Notes under the pieces: model-generated | Databases searched by the model: none | What the model was told of the DNA's origin: nothing | Seen by the model: the letters and a program-made list of their open reading frames with translations, nothing else | Position numbers and translations under genes: made by a program | Assembly: GCA_029207755.1 (NCBI GenBank) | Contig: JARCOQ010000009.1 | Location: forward strand, 35,610,914 to 35,674,913 | Source of the DNA: Chamaea fasciata | Lineage: Eukaryota; Chordata; Aves; Passeriformes; Sylviidae | Direction: 5' to 3' | Length of the DNA stretch: 64,000 nt | In this document: piece by piece, positions 55,493 through 64,000 of the stretch | Layout: each line of letters starts with the position of its first letter | Position numbering within the stretch: the stretch's first letter is position 1

Positions 55493-56650
55493 ATTCAGCT
55501 AGATCCATGTTAGCAGCATTTATTTGCTCAGATAGTCTTCTCTTGCTCAGCTCCTGTGGCCTAAGGCTTCAGCTCCTTTAGCTCCGGTGCTAAGCTGTTC
55601 ATGCTGAGACAACTCAGAGAGAAGAATACAGTTCATCCAATTCCTTCTGGAACACAGACAGGGGAGGGTGTGGAAACAAGAACATTGTTTGGAGCGGCCT
55701 CCTCTCTGCCCTTCACGCCTTTGAGTGCTCTGAAACAGCTGAGAGCTTTCTCCAAGAGTGCAATGAAGCAGCTGTTCCTGCTCCCAGGTCTGGCTCTCTC
55801 CAGTCTCTGACCTTGCCTGCTTTTGTCCCTCTTGCTGTGCCCTCTGTTCCCCTGGGGCTCGGTGGCTGCTGCCCAGGACTGTGGAACTGGCACAGATCCA
55901 GGGGTCGAGACCCTCCTTTCTCTGCCCTTGCAGCTGCCTGCTCACAGCAGCCTTTTCCATCTGGAAGCTCTACGTGAAGGAGTCGCCACCTCTGTTCCTT
56001 GCACAACCCCCAGGAGCCCAGGGCTGCCATCTCAAGTCCCTGCTGGCCCTGAGGGCTCCCGGGTGCCTCAGGCTGCTGTGACACCACTGCACACGGGAGG
56101 GAACAGTGGCGGGGGCTGTGCTCAAAGTCAGCTCCATGTGCTGCTGCTGCTGCTGTGGGGGTCGTTTGTCCAGCCCTGCCCCAGACTGAGGGATCAGATC
56201 CAGGCCCTGCTGCTGCTCCCTCGGGATCAGGCACAGCCTGGTTGTTGCTGTCAGTGCCAGCAGAAGCCGTGGCCGGAGCAGCGGGTGCTGACAGTGCCCC
56301 AAGGCCCGGGGCCGGAGAGGTCCCTGGGCTGGGGGCTGGCCGGAGCTGCCCCTTGTTCTCCCTCTGCCTCCTACAGAGCTGGGCCGGGCACAAGTGGGGC
56401 AGCACAGCAAACAGGGAGCCTGCCAGTCTCTTCCAGCCCTGTCTGCTCAAAGTTTGGGCCTTGGAGCTGCAGGTGGACAAAGGCAGCTGCTTCTGCTCCC
56501 TCTGTGTGTCCCCGTGTTCAGCAGTGCTGCTCCATCAGTCTGTGCCCAGCAAAGGGGAAAAGCCTCAGCCCTGCAGGGCCAGCGGGAAGGGAGCTGCTCC
56601 ATACAGGAACAGGGAGCAAAGGAAACACATTTTTTAGGATGCGTTTTCTG

Positions 56651-56683
<33 letters not shown>

Positions 56684-58514
56684 AGAAGATAAAACCCACC
56701 CCAAAACGTGTAGTTACAAGTCTTCCATAACTTTGGATTAAAAAAGATGTAACTGATGTTTTGAAATGAGAACTCAGTTGCTTTGTAAATGTGCTCGTGG
56801 TAAAGATTCATCAGCTGCATTCTTTTGCAGATTTTGAAATTATTTTCTATTATTAAGTAAATTTAAACTTCAAGCAATGGGAAATTGAAAGATGGATTGT
56901 GCACGACTGCATCTTGAGTGTAAAAATTTGGCAGTTTGAAACTTGGAGCAAAAGTGTTGCAAATGAAAGTTTTAAATCCCAATGGATTGTGTGACAGCAG
57001 TTTTTCCTATACTATGTGTAGCAGCCCAAGGATTTCATCAGTGGGGTTATGTGGGTGCTTTTAGCTTTGTCCTGTGCCACTCTGGGACGTCATGAAACAG
57101 GACTTCACCTGCCAGCAGCCCGCGTTTCCCTCTGCCACCCCAGCTCCGTGGACCTTGTGTCCCCCAAAGCAGACACAAAGTTTTCCTGCTGCTCTCCCTT
57201 TGCACAAATCCACAGAGAGCTGGGATTGTTCCAAGTCTCCTCTCTCCATTGTGCCATATTCCTGAAGAACCAGCAGCCCATCCCGATGAATACAGCGAGT
57301 TATGCTGATGGTTGTCAGCTCCATTTCCTGCCTAGAAATCCTGAAACTGCTTCTAAATGCTGCTCCCCTCAGCTCTTGGAAACCTACTCACACAAAGCTG
57401 GGAAAAAATCCCCTGGCTTCTGGCTTACAAGTGAGCCAAAGTTAGAGCTCTGTGGAAAATCTCTATCCATCCCTATCCTTTTAAGATATCTGTATGTGGG
57501 GTGCGCATGGATGTGTCTTGTATAGAAAGGAAGGAGTGCACAAGCACCATGCCTGACACTTTCCCACTCTGTGTTCATTCCATACCCATGGGTACAAAGA
57601 CATTATGGAAACCCTGGCACAGACAGACCCTTCTGTGCACGGATACAGAGACATCCAAGAGCCCCTTGGTCATCCTGCTGGAAGGACGACAAAAAGGGAG
57701 TGGGAACTCAGCAGTGAGGAGAGCTGAGGGCTGGAGAGCAGCTCTGAATCACACTAAAATGTCTCCGGACTTCTAAGACATTGCTACTCTTCAGCCAGTG
57801 ACAGTCCCTAAGCCTGGGACCCAGTCTTCCTCATGCTGAGGGGCACCAAGGAAGGCAGCAGTGTGATGGAGACTGGGATGGGCTGGGAACTCACTGGGGA
57901 AAAACAGGGAGCAGTTGTGAAGGAAAAGGCAGGTGGGGGACAGAACTGTTCAGAGAAGAGCTGAGCTACAGCTTGAGCAAACTTAAAAATGTCATTTGGG
58001 GCCATCCCAGATTGATTTCATTTCAGAAGATATTGAACAAGTTTATTTTTGGGGAGGAATCATGTTTTCTCTTGGAGATGTACACTCTGCAAACTTGAGC
58101 TGCATTGCCAAAATGCTGCTCAAGGCAAGTCTCTGCTGCAGGGCACACCATTTCTTCTTTGGCTGATTCCGGCCCAGTGCTGAGCCCAGCAGAGCCCTGG
58201 CAGAGCCCAGAGCAGCCTCAGCACCCGCAGAGCCCAGCTGCAAGGATAGAAACCAGAAACCGCCCGTCAGCTGAAGGCTCCTGTGCCCTTGTCCCAGCCG
58301 CCCGCGGTGCCCAGGCCATGCTGGCCGTGGTCAGGGCTGGGCCCAAAGCTGCCCATCATTGCTGCCCTTGGCAGCAGAGCAGGAGGGCAGGACGTGTGCC
58401 CAGCCTGCAGCCAGCCAGGGCAGATCCACCTCCCCAGCAGCTGCCCAGAGCAGGATGCTCCTGTGCTGGCTGCCATCTCCCAAAAGCTCTTACCCCACCC
58501 GTGCCAAGAAGATG
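55493..58514. other. Unassigned DNA left of the kinase relics
   Basis: Overlapping frames of 130-290 codons at 55713-56692 occur on both strands in GC-rich DNA and carry no domain I can identify. An uninterrupted A-run (about 56653-56681) followed by AGAAGAAG could be a retroposon tail, but no source element is evident. 57000-58100 has no supported gene. Confidence 0.4.
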
Positions 58515-59445
58515 TGGACTCACCTCACGCCATCCGCCGCTGGAAGAAAAGCTGCTCCCAAACGATGTCCCCATCCTTCTCCAAAGGCACGGCCCGTCCA
58601 CGCCACAGCTGGTCCCAAGCACTTCGCAATCCAGACTGGACACTACTCAAGAATGCTGCCTTCAGAGAAACAAGCAACCAATTCTTGAAAAAAAATTACA
58701 GACAAAAAGGGGAAACAAGAAAAAAAGTTTAAAGATCTTGTTTCCCTCAGGGACTTGACTAAAGCCCAACCCCTACATGCTGGGGAAAACCCCACTCACG
58801 GGTGAGAGAAGCCCATGCTTTCTCTCCTCCTCCCTGTACTGCTCCCTAAAAGCATTGATGGTCTCAAAGCAAACAAGGGGAGTGGGGCAGCCCAAGCCTT
58901 TCCTTGCCTGCAAAGCAAAGCAGCCCATGGACAGGCCCTGGAGTCCCAGCTCTGCTCCCACCTTGGGGGTTTGTTTGTGTCGGGCTGGCTGCCCCAGCCC
59001 CAGCCCAGGGCACGGTGGGTGGTGGGGGCTGTTGGCAGGGCCAGGAGCCAACTCCCATTTCCCAACCACCTCAGCCCATGCCCCCAGCCCTGCCCAAAAG
59101 CAGCAGAGCAGCCCACTGAAGAGCTCATTTCATCCACCCCAGCAAAGGGGGGAACCTTTGTTTCCCAGCCAGACCGTGCAATGCCCAAATCTGGGAGCAT
59201 CCACCCCGCTGTGGACTCATCTGCAAATTGGCTGTGGAGCCTGGCTTTGAAGAAGCTGCCAGAATCAAAGTCCAGCATCTTCAGGTGTCGGTGGCCAGGT
59301 GGAGGAAGAGCTTGTCATCCTTGCTGTCATCCTCCATGTTTCCAGCAGCACCAGAAGCTCAATCTGGTACAGCTTGTCCAGGGGCTCCTTCTCGTTCCCT
59401 GGGGATGAGACCAGGCTGTCAGGGTTCTGCCCAGGGCCCCAGCTG
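58515..59445 (-). pseudogene. Pim-like kinase relic B, heavily degraded
   Basis: Three islands remain. Near 59420 an exon-like start after CCCCAG encodes EKEPLDKLYQ, as in the Pim exon before the glycine loop. Near 59240-59290 KMLDFDSGSFF and HSQFAD parallel the DFG segment. Near 58525-58590 KDGDIVWEQLFFQRR parallels the Pim segment after the substrate-binding lobe and ends at a GTGAGT donor. The glycine loop, catalytic loop and YSPPEW segment are missing or out of frame. The intron at 58260-58500 resembles 59820-60020 in relic A, so A and B are tandem paralogues. Confidence 0.6.
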
Positions 59446-59674
59446 TCAGCGAACCAGGACAAGCAAAACCAGCCTGGATGGCAGCCACCAGTGCCGGGCA
59501 GAGCAGCTCAGCTCCAGCACAAAGGGCTGCCTGTGCCCATCCCATGACCCCTGCGCAGTGACACAGGCAGGACAAAAAGTCTGGGTTGCTCTGCTTCTGA
59601 TTGCCAAGGCATGCATGGGGCTGTAACTTACCAGGGCCCTGCATCAAAGTGTGCCTGTGGCTCTCTCCCTTCTT

Positions 59675-62359
59675 CTATGGCAGAGGAGTATCCTGCATCC
59701 AAGGATCACAGAACAGGTCTTCTAATGAGGGCCTGTCCAAAGAGTGCACTGATAAACATCACCTGATCAGACCTTGGCAATCTGGGGAGAGAAACCAGAA
59801 GCCACCAGTCAGTTGGAGAAAGCTCCTGTCCCACTATTCCCATGCCCAGGCCATGCTGGATGTGCTCAGAGCTGGGCCTAAACTTTCCCACCAATTCCCT
59901 GTTTTGGAGGAGATCAGGAGAGCAGGACATGTGCCACCTCCTCAGCAGCCGCCAAAGCAAGATGCTCACAAGCCAACTGCTGTTTCCCAGCACTGGTATT
60001 CCCCCCGTGCCCAGAGATGAGCATCCACCTTGAGAGAGCCGTTGTGGCAGGGAGAGCTGATGGTGCCAGCTGATCTTCTGACCCCTCCTGAAAGGGTGCT
60101 CTCCACAGACCATCTGGTGCAGCAGGATGCCCAGGGACCAGATGGTAGCTGGCTCGCCATCGTACCAGCCATAGTGGGTCCATTCCGGGGGGCTGTAGGA
60201 TGGTGTTCCTATGGAATACAGATGGAGTTCATCAGGGCGATGCTGCTGCTCCCAGAGCCTGGCCCCAGCATCCCTGGGCATGCGGGGGCTGCACCAGTGG
60301 CACGTGGGGTGACTGCTGCTCTCTCACCAGCACCACTGACTTGTTTACAAACTCAGGGTTGGAAAAAAAGCTACTAGTGTCTGAAGGGGGCAGCGGAAGC
60401 CGTGGCAAGGCCTGACCATGACATGCAAAGGAAAAACCCACTCAGCACTGGGGAAAAACCATGCCCTCATCCTCCCTGCCTGCATTGCCCCAAAAAACAT
60501 TATGAAGCCAGGGTAACTAAGGCAAGCAGAGCAGCCCAAGCCCATTCTTGCCTGCACACCAAACTGGCTGCTGCACTGCTTCTAGGCCCCGCTTCTCTGC
60601 TACTCTCACCCACAGGTGTTTTTGTCGAGCTGTCTGCCCCAGCCCCAGCGCCAGTCCTGGGCAGAGTGGCTGGCAAAGGCTGCCAGCAGGGCTGGAAGCT
60701 GGCCCCCCACCCACCCCTGCTCAAAAGCCACTTGGCTGAAGACTCAGTGCCATGACTGGCAGCAAAAGGGAGAATCCCTGCTGCCACACTGTCATGATCC
60801 GCTCACACAAGCGGGGTTCGTGATGGTTCGTTTTAGGGATCTCAGAGTGCAAAAGACACAGCGGGGGACAAACTCAGTTTATTCAATCACAAATGCACCT
60901 TTATTTAGTGCCAACAAATGCGATAGTGGGGAGAGAAAAGAGAATAGTAAGAAAGACAGAAAAAGTGGGGAAGGGGATTATAGCTACCAACATGGAGGGT
61001 CGAGTCCTCGAGGCTTTTGAAGATGCCAATAGACGCGAGTTTCTCCAGTGGGGTGATCACAAAAGTGAGCGGGGGTCTCCAGGGTTTTTATAGTCCTCTC
61101 CGAAGCGACAGGCAGTTGGCCAAACAGGTGGGGGAAATCATTGCAGTGTGTTCGTTTTGAGAACTCAGAACAAGTCGGTCATCAGCAGGTACAGTGTCAA
61201 CCAGTACAAGTCAGCAGGTGCGGTCACTTCACCGTGACTTGCCCATTGTTTCTGCTCAGGTTCTGATGTTCCGATATGTGTGCTGGGTTTTTCCATCAAA
61301 CACATCTGCAGGCAGCACTTGGCCAACATCCCACCTCAGCCAGGCCAGAACTCCTGTGTTGAGATTTTCAAGTCCCTTTTAGGGGTTTCAGTCTCTCTCC
61401 TTGACAATGGTCGTGAGGCAGATGAGGGATCTTCGGACCATATCTTACACACACCCAGGCTGGGCCATGAGATGCTGGGACCAGGAGCACACCCCTGCGT
61501 GGGCTCACCTGCAAATTGAGTGTATGCTGTCTCTTGCAGGTAGGTGCCTCAGCCAAAGTCAATCAATTTGACCTGCCCGGTAGTCAGGTCAACCAAGATG
61601 TTCTGGGGTTTGATGTCCCTGTGCAGGACCCCACAGCTGGTGCAGTGCTGCACGGCTTCCAGGACCTGGCAGAACAGCTCCCGCACCTCCTCCTTGGACA
61701 GGAACTTCCATGCCCGAATGAAATGCTGGAGGTCCTGATACCGCTCTGGGTGCTCCAGCACCATCACAATATCGTTGGAGAACTCCACCCACTCCAGCAG
61801 CTGGACCACACCAGGGAAGCCAGTGGAGACCCTGTCCAGCAGCACGATCTCCAGTGGTGCACTGGTGCCGTTGGACTGCGGGAGGACCACGATGCTGTCA
61901 GTGGGGCTGAGGCCGTTCCAGGGGTGGGGAAGCACTCATCCTGCCCGGGATGTTCTGCACCCTCCAGTGGCCCCACGCCCGCTCTCCCTCGAGGCGTCCT
62001 GGAAGCGTCCACCCTGCTGGGCCTCGGCTCATCCCCGCCCGGCACGCCCCGGCTTCTCCTGCTGGGCCCCCGCTCACTCACCAGCTCTCCCCAGTGCCGG
62101 ACGCGGTTCTGTGGCACCCTTTTGATGGCCACCTGCAAGCCAAGGGGAGCAGCGGGCTGAGCTCACCGCCCGCCCTGCCCAGCCCCATCCTCTTCCTCCT
62201 CCTCCACCCTTCTTCTCCTCCTGCACCCCCTCCTCCTGCGCCCACCGCTCACCGGGGCACCCTCTGAAAGCCGCGTCGCCATGAAGACAGTTCCGAAGCC
62301 ACCGCGCCCCAGCAGCGAACCCAGCCGGTACAGCTCCTGGAGGCCCTGCTGCGCCTTCC
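59675..62359 (-). pseudogene. Pim-like serine/threonine kinase pseudogene A
   Basis: Five exons on -: 62253-62359 (LGRGGFGTVF glycine loop), 62082-62132 (VAIKRV, catalytic Lys), 61509-61875 (GVLHRDIKPQNIL catalytic loop and LIDFG), 60029-60208 (YSPPEW, IWSLGILLHQMVCGEHPF) and 59675-59781 (RPSLEDLF, DPWMQ, stop 59675-59677). All junctions have GT/AG sites and keep phase. Pim kinases are constitutively active cytoplasmic and nuclear kinases; birds carry many extra Pim-like copies. Two nonsense codons break it: TGA 61549-61551 just after DFG and TGA 59759-59761 in the last exon where Pim has Trp. A solo LTR lies in intron 3. An upstream first exon is likely but not defined; a frame runs on to 62729. 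Confidence 0.82.
60785..61454 (-). mobile_element. Solo LTR in an intron of Pim-like pseudogene A, TSD CACAC
   Basis: The LTR is 60790-61449 (660 bp), TG...CA, with CACAC on both sides (60785-60789, 61450-61454). On - it has a TATA box (GGACTATAAAAACCC, about 61084-61098) and AATAAA near 60902. It is oriented with the kinase gene. The junctions lie within otherwise continuous intron sequence. Confidence 0.85.
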
Positions 62360-62884
62360 CTGCCGGCAAGACGTGGCTGTCAGCGCTCGGCCCGGGGCCA
62401 GGAACCAGGAACAGTGTCTGAGCGCCCCTCAACAGCCCTGGGCCGGGCATCCCCAGGCATTCGCTCCTCAGAACGGGACACCGGCGGCTCGGGGCTGGTG
62501 GCTGTGCTGCCCAGTGGCGGATCTCGGGCCGGGAAAGCTGCAGCGGAGGCAGCAGGAGCCGCCATGCCGCATGTGTTCTCCGCAGGGCCCGGGGGGCCAG
62601 GGCCGGGGCCAGGCTCGGAACAGGAGGAGGCAAAGGGCAGCGATACTGTCCCTGGCCCAGGCACTGATCACCACCCAGCACTGCCATTGCCAGTACAGCC
62701 AGAGGCTGTAAATAAATAGAGAAAACCATCTTGGATTGCTTCTTTCCATTTTTGTTTCATTTTTTAAAAGCTGTTTCAGCTTTCCCAGAATCTTCTCCAC
62801 AGTCCTGTCTGCTCTTTCCAAGAACCTTTCCTGGAGAACAAGCTGCAGCTTCTGTCATTAAATGTGCTGCCAACTGCAGCAAGT
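62360..62884. other. Upstream region of the Pim-like pseudogene
   Basis: GC-rich to about 62700, possibly holding the first exon of the kinase on -. 62730-62884 is AT-rich and unassigned. Confidence 0.4.
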
Positions 62885-64000
62885 TTGTGAAGGAAAATAA
62901 AAAATAGTTTTACAAATATATTAATGGCAAAAGGAAGGCTAAAAACCAACCTTTGTTCTCTACTGGATGTGGGAGGGAGCTTAGTAACTGCAGATGAGGA
63001 GATGGCAGAAGTGCTTAACGCCTTCTTTCCCTCACTCTTGAGTGGGAATATGGCTTGTGCTCAGGACAGCTGCCCTCCTGGGCTGGTAGATGTTGTCAGG
63101 GAATAGAATGGTGCCCCTGTTATCCAGGAGGAGGCAGCCAGAGAACTGCTGAGCCAAATGGATGTTCACAGATCTGTGGGCCCAAATGGGATCTACCACA
63201 GGGTGATGAGGGAGCTGGCAGATGAGCTTGTGAAGCCGCTCTCCATCATTTACCAACAGTCCTGGCTCACTGGTGAGGTTCCAGAGGACTGGAAGCTGGC
63301 CAATGTGACAGCCATTCACAAAAAGGGTGGGAAGGAGGAACTGGTAATTATAGGCCAGTTAGCCTGACCTCAGTACCCGGTAAGGTCATGGAGCAGTTTA
63401 TATTGAGTGTCATCATGCAGCACCTACAGGATGGCCAGGGTATCAGAGCCAGCCAGCAGGGGTTTAGGAGGGGCAGGTGGTGTTTGACCAACCTGCCCCT
63501 TTAATGACCAGGTGACCTGTGTGGTGGATGTGGGAGAGGCTGTGGATGGTTTCTGTCTGGACTTCAGCAAGGCCTTTGACACTGTCTCCCACAGCACACT
63601 CCTGAAAAAGCTGGCAGCCTGGGGCTTGGACAAGAGCACTCTTTGCTGGGTTAGGAACTGGCTGGATGGCTGGGCCCAAAGGGTGGTGGGGAATGGTGCT
63701 GCATCCAGCTGGCAGCCAGTCAACAGTGGTGTTCCTCAGGGGTCTGTGCTGGGGCCAGCTCTGGTCAATATTTTCATTGATGACATGGATGAAGCTATTG
63801 AATCTTTCATTAGTAAATTTGTAGACAACACTAAGCCGGGAACATTTGTCGATCTGTTGGAATGTAGGAGGGCTCTGCAGAGAGACCGGGAATGGTTGAA
63901 TGGATGGACAGAGTGCAACAAAGTGAAGTTTAATAAGTCCAAGTTCTGAGCCCTGCACTTTGGCCACAACAACCCCCTGCAATGCTCTAGGCTGGGGACG
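62885..64000 (+). pseudogene. CR1 LINE reverse transcriptase fragment (runs off window)
   Basis: Broken frames in the CR1 ORF2 order: FYKYINGKRK, then AEVLNAFFPSL, PNGIYHRVMRELADEL, SIIYQQSWLTGEVPEDWKLA and DFSKAFDTVSHSTLLKKL. PQGSVLGP, FIDDMDE and SKFVDNTK follow. The catalytic FADD box reads FVDN, so one aspartate is lost. Stops at 63104-63106 and frameshifts near 63345 and 63505 add to this. The element is truncated at its 5' end and cut by the window edge at FGHNNPLQ. Confidence 0.88.

Noticed and set aside
55713..56692. Frames of 255 codons (-) and 289 codons (+) as genes
   Set aside because: They overlap on opposite strands in GC-rich DNA, have no domain and low-complexity composition; the + frame ends in a poly-Lys read from an A-run.
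61516..62160. 214-codon frame on + as a gene
   Set aside because: It is antisense to exon 3 and introns of the Pim-like pseudogene on -.

Overview
The window looks like repeat-rich, gene-poor avian chromatin, most likely from a songbird. The evidence is CR1 LINE fragments with the typical 3' tail, several families of avian-type endogenous retroviruses (ERVs), a Pim-like kinase relic of the expanded avian type, and an avian-type C2H2 zinc-finger gene. ERV density, nested insertions, satellite arrays and the lack of normal host genes would suit the female-specific W chromosome or another heterochromatic region. The sequence alone does not prove that.

Layout: 1-1371 unassigned DNA. 1372-7608 is a complete, young, env-less class III (ERV-L-like) provirus on + with TSD GACCC ('ERVL-1'). 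7609-10860 is unassigned. 10865-15133 holds three different tandem arrays side by side (about 190, 42 and 143 bp units). 15134-27253 is AT-rich DNA without recognisable genes. 27254-27958 is a solo LTR with TSD GTTAT, then a GC-rich block. 28988-37428 is an old gammaretrovirus-like provirus on - with a tRNA-His primer site ('ERV1-H'). 37433-38596 is one copy of a segmental duplication. 38597-39530 is a CR1 3' end split by a solo LTR. 40855-41774 is a truncated third ERV-L copy whose LTR lies just upstream of a zinc-finger gene (41867-42803). 44697-50897 is a second full-length ERV-L provirus ('ERVL-2', TSD GGGGC) inserted in the other copy of the segmental duplication. 52289-55385 is a degraded dUTPase-bearing ERV on -. 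58515-62359 holds two Pim-like kinase relics on -, one with a solo LTR in an intron. 62885-64000 is a CR1 reverse transcriptase fragment running off the window.

The most informative material is the ERV-L pair. Gag, protease, reverse transcriptase, RNase H and integrase lie in one frame, interrupted only by stops. Gag ends in UAG followed at once by G-rich sequence, as in readthrough retroviruses. Gag carries an unusual N-terminal hydrophobic region and a four-fold STQT-type repeat, and no zinc knuckle. Two independent insertions share the same three stops in RNase H, so the progenitor was probably already defective. The second copy shows a heavy, clustered G-to-A excess that looks like APOBEC editing. 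I found no tRNA, rRNA, CRISPR or bacterial-type features.
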